Positions 47,928-56,844 of a stretch of DNA of 64,000 bases are shown piece after piece; the first letter of the stretch is position 1, and each line of letters starts with the position of its first letter. The notes under the pieces were generated by a model. The model was not told the DNA's origin. It saw nothing but the letters and a program-made list of their open reading frames with translations, and ran no database searches. The DNA is from an uncultured Actinomycetaceae bacterium (GTDB lineage Bacteria; Actinomycetota; Actinomycetes; Actinomycetales; Actinomycetaceae): the NCBI GenBank assembly GCA_902464405.1, contig CABQJD010000003.1, forward strand, positions 119,083 through 183,082. Direction: 5' to 3'. The position numbers were made by a program, and so were the translations under genes.

Positions 47928-50924
47928 TTATCCCCTGCACTTATATGTGCTGCGCTGACGACTCATCAAGAATCCTCCGCTAGCAAGCAAGACGCATGCC
48001 AGAACGGCAGCCCAAGCAGCGATTGAGCCAGTATTCGGCATCTTTGCCACACTGCTAGAAGAAGATGAAGCACTCTCGCCGTTAGACGAAGTAAGAGATT
48101 GATCAGATCTCGCTTCAGCTTGTGGTTGAGGTTGCGGTTTAGGCTCAGGTTCAGGATTCACGCCTGGGGCTGGTTGAGGTTGAGGCTCAGGCGTTACGCT
48201 AGGATCTGGCTCAGGCTGAGGTTGCGGATCAGGCTCAGGTTCAGGATCCACACTTGGGTCTACGCCTGGGTCAGGCTGCGGCTGAGGCTCAGGCGTTACG
48301 CCAGGATCTGGCTCAGGCTGAGGTTGCGGTTGAGGCTCAGGCTCAGGCTCAGGATCCACGCCAGGACCCGGTTGAGGTTGAGGCTCAAGATCGCACTTCA
48401 ACTCCTCGCGAGTCGGAGCAGTCCACTCCCATTCACTCGTCACTCTCTCAGCAAATGCATAGCGCGCTTCAGGCATAGCAACCACTTTCAGCGTGGCGCC
48501 ATAGCCGTAAGCATAAGTGCCATCGGCAGAAGGAGCAGCCACTTCACCATTAATCGTCACCGTATATCGAACGCCTGGCACGGAAAGAACTTTCGCCCAC
48601 GGAGCAATACTGCATGAAACAGGCTCTGCGGCACCTTCCTGCGCGTTTGATTGAGCAGAAGGAACTACGATAGTAGGCTGCGGATCTGGATTATTGTCCA
48701 CTAAAACTTGAGGATCGTAATAGTTCAGCTTAGCAATCGGCTTAGCGGTGGGTATCGTAATACCACTTTGCGTAAGTAAGAATTTACCCAGCATGAGCTG
48801 CCCTTTATGATTAAGCTCCCCATGAGTAAAAAGCTGTGCAAACTGCTGTGCATCGTTCGTTTGCTGCAAGCGTTTAAAGTAATCGTAGGCATCAATAAAG
48901 CCAGCATCTTCTTGCGCAGCAATCTCTTTTGCAGCCTCAGCATAAGGAGCAGCCGCACTTTCGCGCTCTGGCGGGCTAACTAAAATCACAGCCATACCAT
49001 CTGCCTGAGCTGCTTTCACAATAGCTAGCACATTTGCTTTATACGCATCTAAGGTTTCGAGAGGATCGCCCCAAGCATCAAGTACGTCAGGCATGAGATA
49101 AAGTACCTGCGCTTTATACTTCCCTACTCGCGTATCATAATTCGCGAGCATCTCTGCGCTTGTTTGCTTCAGAAACGATGAATTTACGATAAAACGCGAA
49201 CGGGCTTCGAGGCGCAGATTACTGCGGTGCGTATCACACGATGGCGTTCCGTTACACTCCCAACGGATCACTTCATCAAATACTTCGATGGCGTTTTTCG
49301 CGTTAATATCGCCAATAGCTCCATATCCTGTGCTGCCGCCAAGAAAAACCCACGTATTTGCCTTATTGGAATTTTTGTTGTGCGTATAAGTGCTGATTTT
49401 TCCATACACACTAGTATCTTTTTCTGGTTGTGGAGCCACGGCAGCAAGTTCTTCGTCTGTTAGAATCCGATCTGCCACTGCCACATAATCGACTACTCCT
49501 CCAAACTGGTTTTCGTAGGTATCCTCACCAGATCGCGCAGAGCAAAGAGTGATTCGATCTACTGAAAAGCGATTCAATGCTAGCGAAGTAGCACCCTTAA
49601 AATGCTGATTATTGGTAAAGTTCATTTTCTTTTCACCGTCAATCGATACAACCAGCATGCCTTCTGCAGCATTTACACTCACTGTATGGAAGCGCCCATT
49701 ATTCACAGCAAATCGAGTTGTGAAACCATCAAGGCTGCCTCCGCTCGCGAATTGACGCAGCACCTTTATATACCCGCCATTTACAAGATCAATACGATAC
49801 TGAGCCTTCGAATCGGCATCTGAAAAGGAAACGATCGTGCCTGTTTGATTCGCGTCTGTTGTTTTGAAGCGAAAGGTTATGTTGCTGGCCGATGCGTTAG
49901 CAATCTGCGCAGCATCACCGTCTTTACTCGATGGCGTACATACCGTGCTCGTATCCGTCGCAAGTGAATAATTCACTATTGCTGTGTGCATAGGTTTAGA
50001 TTCTAACGCTTCAGGCTCTTGCTCAGGCGGCTCAGGAGGAGCGGGCGCAAGAGGCACAGCTCCGCTCTTTTCCACAGCAGCGCTGTGAGTGCGAGCAAGC
50101 TCTGACGCTTCATCCCACATATCAAGCTGCTTCAACACAAATTTTGCCCACTCCACATAACCTTGGGCGGATGGGTGAACGCCATCCGTCACCATCCACC
50201 CATCCGAGTTATCACGCGTATGGGTATCGTCCCAGTACTGGTTTACATCAAGAAGAATCGCATTCTTCTCTATAGCTACATTCCGAATCGCATCTTCATA
50301 TTTTTCAAAATCAGTGTGCCGCCCATCGGTCGGATAGTTTTGTGTCTGCAAAACTGGCAATGCGCCAGAAGCACGAATTTGATCCACAAAATACTCAAGA
50401 TTTGCTTTGAACGTTTTAATAGCCACGCGTTCAGCTGCAGGTGCATTCACAGAATCATTCATGCCTAGCGCAATAGAAACAACATCAGCATTTTTATCGA
50501 GCACTGAAACTTGAAATTGTTCTTTCAAATAACGGGTAGTGGAATTACTAACCCCTGTATTTATCACGAGATCATTCGCACGAGAAATACCGCGTATAGG
50601 CGTCGTATGGAAATAGTTATTGATGTATTCGCTATAGCGGCAAAGCCCTGCACTCGTTTGCGCTCCATGCGTGATGGAATCTCCCGTAAAAAGCCACGTG
50701 ATTTGCTCAGATGAATCGAGCATCTTACGCAGTTGCGTCCAATCGTCAAGAGATTGATTACGTTCACTCCATTGAGTAAGAGTAGATGGCGCAGCAGCAT
50801 AAGCAGGAGCTGAAAGAGGCAGACTTGCCGTCAAGAAAATCCCGCATGCTGCAGCGTAAGCAACACACACCCCAATGAGCGTACGCAATTTCTGCGCCGC
50901 ATTCTTTACAAAATAACTATCCAC
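47928..50924 (-). CDS. Cell-wall-anchored double SGNH esterase with a LamG-like lectin domain
   Basis: 998 residues. After a signal peptide, a first SGNH hydrolase domain has block I FTGDSITHG (Ser about 83), block III GMND and block V DGVHPS. A concanavalin/LamG-like domain (about 305-490) ends VAVADRILTDEELAAV, a pattern seen in the lectin domains of sialidases. A second SGNH domain has FLGGSTGYG (Gly in place of the usual Asp) and THGELNHKG. A proline-rich wall-spanning region and MPNTG-anchor complete it. Sialate O-acetylesterase activity, which would clear O-acetyl groups before sialidase action, fits the setting, but other ester substrates are possible. GTG at 50924 is chosen because ACGGGGAATATT precedes it and the signal peptide follows. 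Confidence 0.8.
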   Translation of the reverse strand: MDSYFVKNAAQKLRTLIGVCVAYAAACGIFLTASLPLSAPAYAAAPSTLTQWSERNQSLDDWTQLRKMLDSSEQITWLFTGDSITHGAQTSAGLCRYSEYINNYFHTTPIRGISRANDLVINTGVSNSTTRYLKEQFQVSVLDKNADVVSIALGMNDSVNAPAAERVAIKTFKANLEYFVDQIRASGALPVLQTQNYPTDGRHTDFEKYEDAIRNVAIEKNAILLDVNQYWDDTHTRDNSDGWMVTDGVHPSAQGYVEWAKFVLKQLDMWDEASELARTHSAAVEKSGAVPLAPAPPEPPEQEPEALESKPMHTAIVNYSLATDTSTVCTPSSKDGDAAQIANASASNITFRFKTTDANQTGTIVSFSDADSKAQYRIDLVNGGYIKVLRQFASGGSLDGFTTRFAVNNGRFHTVSVNAAEGMLVVSIDGEKKMNFTNNQHFKGATSLALNRFSVDRITLCSARSGEDTYENQFGGVVDYVAVADRILTDEELAAVAPQPEKDTSVYGKISTYTHNKNSNKANTWVFLGGSTGYGAIGDINAKNAIEVFDEVIRWECNGTPSCDTHRSNLRLEARSRFIVNSSFLKQTSAEMLANYDTRVGKYKAQVLYLMPDVLDAWGDPLETLDAYKANVLAIVKAAQADGMAVILVSPPERESAAAPYAEAAKEIAAQEDAGFIDAYDYFKRLQQTNDAQQFAQLFTHGELNHKGQLMLGKFLLTQSGITIPTAKPIAKLNYYDPQVLVDNNPDPQPTIVVPSAQSNAQEGAAEPVSCSIAPWAKVLSVPGVRYTVTINGEVAAPSADGTYAYGYGATLKVVAMPEARYAFAERVTSEWEWTAPTREELKCDLEPQPQPGPGVDPEPEPEPQPQPQPEPDPGVTPEPQPQPDPGVDPSVDPEPEPDPQPQPEPDPSVTPEPQPQPAPGVNPEPEPKPQPQPQAEARSDQSLTSSNGESASSSSSSVAKMPNTGSIAAWAAVLACVLLASGGFLMSRQRSTYKCRG
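48118..48390. repeat. Proline-rich tandem repeats in the esterase gene
   Basis: About 270 bases of short repeats built from GGTTGAGG, GGCTCAGG and GGATC units. On the coding strand they give (E/Q/D)P dipeptides broken by DPGV-, DPSV- and APGV-containing units. This is a cell-wall-spanning stalk and a site prone to length change. Confidence 0.85.
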
Positions 50925-51394
50925 AATATTCCCCGTTGAATACATACCATTCCTATTGAACGTACGATGCCAGCGCATTACTTGCAAAGATAAACTCAGC
51001 GAGAATACACCCTCATCTTTGAGTGCACTTTTCCTATCAATAAGCTTCATTGTATGAAGAGAACTCTAGATGTAGCTGCGCCCATCTTCATCGACGCGCG
51101 TAGAGCCTGTCTACACATACAGTTTCCTCTTAATACGAATGCTCTGCCAGCTTATCAGACAAGTTCCAGAAAGAAGAAAATCTCACTTAAAACGAAGCTG
51201 GTGCGAAGTAGAAGAAGCACTATCAGCAAACGCACGAATTATGCTGAAAATTTAAAGCATATCGAAACGATTTGAGTGATACGTTGCTGCGGTGAGCCGA
51301 TACTGGAATACCAGCACTTACTGTTAAATAACTGAAAACCAGAAAATATCGTATAGATACAATACCGCCTAGCCAATTTTAGAAACGATCCTAT
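50925..51394. other. Intergenic region at the upstream end of the island
   Basis: 470 bases between the esterase gene and the nudix gene. It should hold the esterase promoter and the end of the thrS-nudix transcript, whose hairpin is listed at 51197. TTGCAA occurs at 50982, but not as the full dyad. A 73-codon plus-strand frame at 51054 has no ribosome site and looks spurious. Confidence 0.5.
51197..51227 (-). terminator. Stem-loop downstream of the nudix gene
   Basis: GCTGGTGC (51197-51204) pairs with GCAC and CAGC (51217-51227) around a three-base bulge. On the minus strand TTCGTTTTAAG follows. Sequence relative of the GCTGGTG hairpins inside the island, although it lies at the housekeeping edge. 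Confidence 0.5.
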
Positions 51395-51937
51395 CTATGT
51401 GAGAGTACGAACGATACTGGGCAGCTGCTCGGGAAATACATGCTCGCCTCTCGAAAGCGCCTCATCTAGTTCGTCAGCACTCAACCAAGCAGTACCATCT
51501 AAAACTTGCTTTTCCAGCTTTGTAAAGGTTCGCCCGCTGCCACTGCTTATAAGGAGTGCTTCATCAAAAGAAACGCGCAACAAAAAGAAATGTTCATCTT
51601 GTTTGCGAGTGCTTCCGATAAAATTAAATGTAGCTTCACGATAAAATACCGAACCTTCTAAACGGTTCACGCAGATACTGAATCCAGTTTCTTCCAGCAA
51701 TTCCCGAGCAGCTGCTTCGCGCGCGGTCTCACCAGGAATAATTCCTCCGCCAGGCGTGAACCACCACCAATAATCTGAGCTGGCTGCATCGTGCCCACGA
51801 ATGAGAAATACTGCCCCATCTGGGCGTACAGCCAGCACGCGTGCAGCCTGCCGATGAGGAAAACCTTGCGAATCAAGCGGCCATTCAGCTTCAATTGCTT
51901 CACGATCTGCCTCAACAGCTGCTGTATCACTGCGCAC
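51395..51937 (-). CDS. NUDIX hydrolase
   Basis: 180-residue pyrophosphohydrolase. The Nudix box is complete: GGGIIPGETAREAAARELLEETG (about residues 66-88, GX5EX7REXXEEXG). The start, RVLAVRPDGAVFLIRGHD, is usual for actinobacterial MutT-like proteins. The substrate is unknown (a nucleotide or sugar-nucleotide). GTG start with GGAGG upstream; it lies 28 bases after thrS and is probably in the same transcript. Confidence 0.9.
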   Translation of the reverse strand: MRSDTAAVEADREAIEAEWPLDSQGFPHRQAARVLAVRPDGAVFLIRGHDAASSDYWWWFTPGGGIIPGETAREAAARELLEETGFSICVNRLEGSVFYREATFNFIGSTRKQDEHFFLLRVSFDEALLISSGSGRTFTKLEKQVLDGTAWLSADELDEALSRGEHVFPEQLPSIVRTLT

Positions 51938-51965
51938 TGCGCGCCTCCGCTCCCCTGCTTTTCAG

Positions 51966-53978
51966 CTACTGGTTAATGTGTTCATCAATCGCGCTAACGA
52001 TTCGCTCAACTGCTTGATCAACGGATACGCCGTTTTCCTGAGAGCCATCGCGCAATCGGAAACTCACAGCGCCTGCCGCTTCATCGTCACCGCCAGCAAT
52101 AAGCGTGAAAGGAATTTTATCTTTAGCGCAGTTACGAATCTTCTTGCCGAAACGATCATCACTCTTATCTACTTCTACACGCACGTTCTGAGCGCGCAGC
52201 TTCTGCGCTACATCGTCACAATATCCGTAGAAAGCTTCAGCTACGGGCACAAGGCGTACCTGCGTTGGCGCAAGCCATACTGGGAACGCGCCTGCGTAAT
52301 GCTCAGTAAGCACACCAAAGAAGCGCTCAATAGAACCGAAAAGAGCACGGTGAATCATCACAGGGCGCTGGCGTGATCCATCAGGAGCAGTGTATTCAAG
52401 CTCGAAACGCTCAGGAAGATTGAAATCGAGCTGAATTGTGCTCATCTGCCATGTGCGCCCAAGAGCATCTCGCGCCTGCACTGAAATTTTCGGACCATAG
52501 AACGCCGCACCCTCAGGATCAGGCACAAGCTCCAATCCAGATTCTGCTGCCACCTGTGCAAGCGTATTTGTAGCTTCCTCCCAAATCTCATCGTCACCCA
52601 CAAATTTATTAGGGTTCTTTGTGGAGAGTTCGAGATAGAAATCATCGAGACCATAATCGCGAAGCAGATCGAGCACAAAAGAAAGCAAGGTGGAAAGTTC
52701 ATCTTTCATCTGTTCACGAGTGCAGTAAATATGCGCATCGTCTTGAGTGAAGCCACGCGCGCGAGTGAGCCCGTGAATCACGCCGCTCTTCTCATTGCGG
52801 TAGACCGTACCAAATTCAAACAGACGCAATGGAAGCTCGCGGTATGAGCGCCCACGCGCCTTATAGATCAGATTATGCATGGGGCAGTTCATTGGTTTGA
52901 GATAATAATCTGCACCCTGCTTCGTGATATTTCCTTCAGCGTCGCGCTCCTCGTCCATGTGCATAGGAGGATACATTCCCTCAGCATAAAAATCGAGATG
53001 CCCTGAGATTTCATAGAGATTGCTCTTGGTGATATGCGGAGTGTTTACAAAACTATACCCGCCCTGAATATGCTTCTGGCGCGAATAGTTTTCCATCTCC
53101 ATACGCACAATTGCACCTTTTGGATGGAATACGGCAAGCCCTGATCCTATTTCATCTGGGAATGAGAAAAGATCCAGCTGTGCACCGAGCTTACGGTGAT
53201 CGCGCCTCTCAGCCTCTGCGATGCGTTCTTGATATGCGGTGAGCTCTTCTTTGCTTGGCCAAGCAGTGCCATAGATGCGCTGCAAGGAATCATTAGCTTG
53301 ATTTCCGCGCCAATATGCGGCGCTCGCACGAGTGAGAGCAAATCCATTACCGATAAGCTTCGTATTAGGAAGATGCGGACCACGGCAAAGATCCGTCCAT
53401 ATTACGTCACCATTACGATTGACGTTGTCGTACATCGTCAGCTCAGCGCCGCCCACTTCTACGCTTGCCCCCTCGGCAGCTTGGTCACGATCAGCGTCAC
53501 TTGCACCTTTAAGCCCTACCAGTTCAAGTTTATAAGGTTGATCTGCAAGCTCCTGGCGTGCCTCATCGTCGCTCGTCACACGGCGCACGAAGCGCTGCCC
53601 GGATTTCACGATACGCTTCATGTCTTTTTCAAGCTCACGCAAAAGCTCGGGCGTCACAGAAGGGATATTGCCGAAATCGTAATAAAAACCGTCAGTGATA
53701 AAAGGCCCAATACCGAGATTCACCTCAGGGAATTTGTTTTGCACAGCTTGTGCCATCACGTGCGTGCAGGAGTGGCGCAAAATATTAAGCCCATCTTGTG
53801 AATGGATATTCACCGTTTCCACGGCAGTACCCTCAGGAAGGCTTGTGAGCTCCGTAGAAAGATCTTTTAATTCGCCATCTATCCGCAACGCTACGATATC
53901 GCGATTGTCTTTAAAATAATCAATACCGTTAATCGCTTCAGAAATCTCATGATTGCTGCCGTCGATGATGAGCTGCAT
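51966..53978 (-). CDS. thrS: Threonyl-tRNA synthetase
   Basis: Class II synthetase with editing domain, 670 residues. The N-terminal TGS domain is followed by the editing domain: HSCTHVMAQAVQNKFP (HxxxH, about 69) and DLCRGPHLPNT with the late Cys-His. In the catalytic core, zinc-binding NCPMHNLIYK, motif 2 FGTVYRNEKSGVIHGLTRARGF and motif 3 MIHRALFGSIERF are intact; an anticodon-binding domain ends the protein. AAGGAGG before the ATG. A structured leader (53993-54074) may regulate it. Confidence 0.97.
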   Translation of the reverse strand: MQLIIDGSNHEISEAINGIDYFKDNRDIVALRIDGELKDLSTELTSLPEGTAVETVNIHSQDGLNILRHSCTHVMAQAVQNKFPEVNLGIGPFITDGFYYDFGNIPSVTPELLRELEKDMKRIVKSGQRFVRRVTSDDEARQELADQPYKLELVGLKGASDADRDQAAEGASVEVGGAELTMYDNVNRNGDVIWTDLCRGPHLPNTKLIGNGFALTRASAAYWRGNQANDSLQRIYGTAWPSKEELTAYQERIAEAERRDHRKLGAQLDLFSFPDEIGSGLAVFHPKGAIVRMEMENYSRQKHIQGGYSFVNTPHITKSNLYEISGHLDFYAEGMYPPMHMDEERDAEGNITKQGADYYLKPMNCPMHNLIYKARGRSYRELPLRLFEFGTVYRNEKSGVIHGLTRARGFTQDDAHIYCTREQMKDELSTLLSFVLDLLRDYGLDDFYLELSTKNPNKFVGDDEIWEEATNTLAQVAAESGLELVPDPEGAAFYGPKISVQARDALGRTWQMSTIQLDFNLPERFELEYTAPDGSRQRPVMIHRALFGSIERFFGVLTEHYAGAFPVWLAPTQVRLVPVAEAFYGYCDDVAQKLRAQNVRVEVDKSDDRFGKKIRNCAKDKIPFTLIAGGDDEAAGAVSFRLRDGSQENGVSVDQAVERIVSAIDEHINQ

Positions 53979-53992
53979 GGAGCCTCCTTATT

Positions 53993-54074
53993 ATCTGCTG
54001 CGCGATACAAGGGCGCCGCAGTATGTTTCGCTGCGTGCCTACCTCGCCCGCAGCATTTTCCTTACCCAGCAGAT
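53993..54074 (-). promoter_or_regulatory. Structured leader of thrS, candidate regulatory RNA
   Basis: On the minus strand ATCTGCTG (54074-54067) can pair with CAGCAGAT (54000-53993), closing a loop. That loop contains a second hairpin, GCTGCG (54030-54035) with CGCAGC (54049-54054). AAGGAGG follows directly after the outer stem, so the fold could affect ribosome access. No T-box core sequence is present. The element might mimic tRNA, as in the thrS operator of E. coli, but this is unproven. Confidence 0.4.
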
Positions 54075-54220
54075 ATTACTCGCCTTTAGAGCACCGCCCA
54101 ACTTGCGCGGTCAGATATTGCTTATAGGCATAAGCATCTGCATATTTCTATGCATAGCTACCAGCAATATCAATCTTTCAGCAATACGGCATTTTTCTAT
54201 ACCGCTTGTAAAATAAACGC

Positions 54221-55678
54221 ATGACTCTCAGCGTATTTGATCTCTTTTCTATCGGTATTGGTCCTTCAAGCTCCCATACGGTAGGTCCAATGCGCGCAGC
54301 TCGTATGTTTGTATATGAACTGCAAAAAAATGGCACCTATGCAGACACGTCACGCATATGCATCACGCTTCATGGATCTCTTGGCTCTACAGGCAAAGGG
54401 CATGGCAGCGATAAAGCTGTACTGCTCGGGCTGATGGGCGAAACACCTGAGCGCACAAACCCTCGCGAAACGCTCTCGATTGTGCGACGCATCAATCAAA
54501 GCAAACGCCTCACTCTAGCTGGTGGGCGCACAATAGATCTCCTGCCTGAACGAGATATCGTTTTTGATGGTCTGCACGAACTTCCTCTTCATTCCAACGG
54601 CATCACATTTCTAGCACAAGATTCACGCGGCACGAGCCTTTGCGTGCGTCACTACTATTCCGTTGGCGGAGGGTTCGTCGTCCCTGGTGACGATACCGCT
54701 ACTGATACGAGTGCCGATACCTGCAGCAGCGCTCTCAAATCAGCGAAAGATAGCGAAACTGCTTCGCTTATCACCTCCGCTAGTGCCGTAACTGCTGATT
54801 CTCCAACTGCCAGCGTACCCTACCCCTTCACAACTGGTGTAGAACTTTTAGACATATGCCGTAAAACTGGCTATTCAATTGCCAAAGTGATGATGGAAAA
54901 CGAGCTAGTCTTCCGCACAGAAACTCATATCAATAGCAGTCTTGATGAGATATGGAATGTGATGAATGAATGCATTGACGCTGGTTGCCGCACAGAAGGA
55001 ATGCTTCCTGGCTCCTTGCGCGTTTTGCGTCGCGCTCCTAGGCTATATCACAAACTCTCTGTTGAAGGTCGCACGCCAGATCCTCTTGGCGGTATGGATT
55101 GGATCACTCTGTACGCGATGGCAGTGAACGAAGAAAATGCTGCTGGCGGTCGAGTAGTAACGGCGCCAACTAACGGTGCTGCTGGCGTCATTCCTGCAGT
55201 TTTGCGCTACTACACACAGTTCATTAACGGAGCTGACGCTGCAGGTATACGGCGTTTCCTGCTCACGGCAGCAGCAATATGCATCATTGTAAAAACTAAT
55301 GCCTCAATTTCTGGAGCCGAAGTAGGCTGCCAAGGGGAAGTAGGTGTAGCATGCTCGATGGCCGCTGCTGGGCTGACTGCCGTGCTCGGAGGATCGGCAA
55401 AACAAGTAGAAAATGCTGCAGAAATCGGTATGGAGCATAATCTCGGACTCACGTGCGATCCCGTAGGAGGATACGTACAAGTGCCATGCATTGAGCGAAA
55501 CGCCATAGCTGCAATTAAAGCAGTTGCAGCCGCGCGCACTGCACTGCGCGGCGATGGTACACACATTGTCTCTTTAGATGACGTCGTAAAGACAATGCGT
55601 GATACTGGTCGCGATATGCAGAGCAAATATAAAGAAACCAGCCTCGGCGGGCTCGCTGTGAACGTCACCGAATGCTGA
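54221..55678 (+). CDS. sdaA: L-serine ammonia-lyase, iron-sulfur type
   Basis: Converts serine to pyruvate and ammonia using a [4Fe-4S] cluster; 485 residues, single-chain type. It starts MTLSVFDLFSIGIGPSSSHTVGPMRAA, the family signature. The cluster-region cysteines are present in GAEVGCQGEVGVACSMAA (about 370) and LTCDPVGGYVQVPC (about 410). A Thr/Ser/Ala-rich insertion of about 40 residues (from 155) is longer than in E. coli SdaA. Divergent from thrS. Confidence 0.95.
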   Translation: MTLSVFDLFSIGIGPSSSHTVGPMRAARMFVYELQKNGTYADTSRICITLHGSLGSTGKGHGSDKAVLLGLMGETPERTNPRETLSIVRRINQSKRLTLAGGRTIDLLPERDIVFDGLHELPLHSNGITFLAQDSRGTSLCVRHYYSVGGGFVVPGDDTATDTSADTCSSALKSAKDSETASLITSASAVTADSPTASVPYPFTTGVELLDICRKTGYSIAKVMMENELVFRTETHINSSLDEIWNVMNECIDAGCRTEGMLPGSLRVLRRAPRLYHKLSVEGRTPDPLGGMDWITLYAMAVNEENAAGGRVVTAPTNGAAGVIPAVLRYYTQFINGADAAGIRRFLLTAAAICIIVKTNASISGAEVGCQGEVGVACSMAAAGLTAVLGGSAKQVENAAEIGMEHNLGLTCDPVGGYVQVPCIERNAIAAIKAVAAARTALRGDGTHIVSLDDVVKTMRDTGRDMQSKYKETSLGGLAVNVTEC

Positions 55679-55738
55679 TTTCTCTATCACGTGCAGCTAG
55701 TGCTCTATGAACTTATACTCTGATGATTTGCAAAATGT

Positions 55739-56764
55739 CTAGCGAGCTGCCGAGCCATCGGTATAGTCGCTATCTTTTTGCCCCCACGCAAACATTTTGC
55801 GCAGCTCACAGCCAACTTTCTCGATAGGATGAGCTTCACCCGCAGCACGAAGCTCCTTAAATTCACTAGCTCCCCCATCTTGATCTGCAATGAAACGCTC
55901 AGCGAATGCACCATTTTGAATATCGGTGAGCACATCTTTCATGTGCTCTTTATTCTCTGCCGTCATCACGCGAGGACCGCTCACATAATCTCCATATTCG
56001 GCAGTATCTGAAATACTCCAACGCATCTTGGAAAGTCCGCCTTCATTGATTAAATCAACGATGAGCTTCATTTCATGGCAGACCTCGAAGTATGCGATTT
56101 CTGGTTGGTATCCAGCTTCAACAAGAGTTTCAAAACCGCTCATAATGAGTTTACTCAAACCGCCGCACAGCACGGCTTGTTCTCCGAAAAGATCCGTTTC
56201 GGTCTCTTCGGCAAAGGTAGTTTTAATGACGCCGGCACGAGTGCCGCCGATTGCTTTCGCATATGCCAACGTAATATCCCAGGCATGCCCAGAAGCATCT
56301 TGCTCTACAGCTACAATATCCGGCACACCTCGCCCTTCTTCAAACTGACGGCGAACCGTATGCCCTGGCCCTTTGGGGGCTACCATACATACATCATGTC
56401 CAGCGCCTGGTTTGATGTACCCAAAACGGATATTGAAACCGTGAGCAAAAAAGAGTGCCGCATCAGGCTTTAAATTTGGCTCAATTTCCTGTGAGTAAAT
56501 CGTGCGCTGATACTGATCAGGCGCTAAAATCATCACAATATCTGCCTGTTTGGTAGCCTCTGCCACACTTGCCACAGTAAGCCCCTGCTCCTGAGCTTTT
56601 GCGATACTTGCCGAGCCTTCACGCAATCCCACAATCACGTCAATTCCTGAATCACGCAAGTTGAGCGCATGCGCGTGCCCTTGCGAGCCGTAACCGATCA
56701 CAGCTACTTTCTTCCCATTCAAATGCGCTAAATCTGCGTCATCGTCATACCATATCGTTGCCAT
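55739..56764 (-). CDS. ilvC: Ketol-acid reductoisomerase
   Basis: Class I enzyme of valine, leucine and isoleucine synthesis, 341 residues. NADPH-binding GYGSQGHAHALNLRDSG (about 24-40) and the C-terminal catalytic domain with FEVCHEMKLIVDLINEGG are intact. AAGGAG lies before ATG. Third gene of ilvB-ilvN-ilvC, 80 bases after ilvN, controlled by the attenuator in front of ilvB. Confidence 0.97.
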   Translation of the reverse strand: MATIWYDDDADLAHLNGKKVAVIGYGSQGHAHALNLRDSGIDVIVGLREGSASIAKAQEQGLTVASVAEATKQADIVMILAPDQYQRTIYSQEIEPNLKPDAALFFAHGFNIRFGYIKPGAGHDVCMVAPKGPGHTVRRQFEEGRGVPDIVAVEQDASGHAWDITLAYAKAIGGTRAGVIKTTFAEETETDLFGEQAVLCGGLSKLIMSGFETLVEAGYQPEIAYFEVCHEMKLIVDLINEGGLSKMRWSISDTAEYGDYVSGPRVMTAENKEHMKDVLTDIQNGAFAERFIADQDGGASEFKELRAAGEAHPIEKVGCELRKMFAWGQKDSDYTDGSAAR

Positions 56765-56844
56765 AATTTCTCCTTATATATTCCTCAATTGTTTATATAT
56801 TCTTCAATATATTCCTCGATTATCGAGGTTGCTTTTATCTTTTG

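Noticed and set aside
48118..48390. CRISPR-like or satellite array
   Set aside because: The repeats are short, in frame and encode a proline-rich stalk; there are no spacers.
17240..50924. Prophage or transposon as carrier of the island
   Set aside because: No integrase, transposase, attachment repeats or phage genes were seen; only an ABC remnant and shared hairpins mark rearrangement.
51051..51054. ATG near 51050 as the start of the esterase
   Set aside because: No ribosome site there, and the signal peptide begins only after the GTG at 50924, which has ACGGGGAAT upstream.
51054..51275. 73-codon plus-strand frame beginning MKRTLDVAAP
   Set aside because: No ribosome site, no recognisable domain, and it lies across the region that should hold the esterase promoter and the nudix terminator.
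53979..54220. T-box riboswitch for thrS
   Set aside because: The conserved T-box core and a GC-rich terminator are not present; only a stem structure can be supported.
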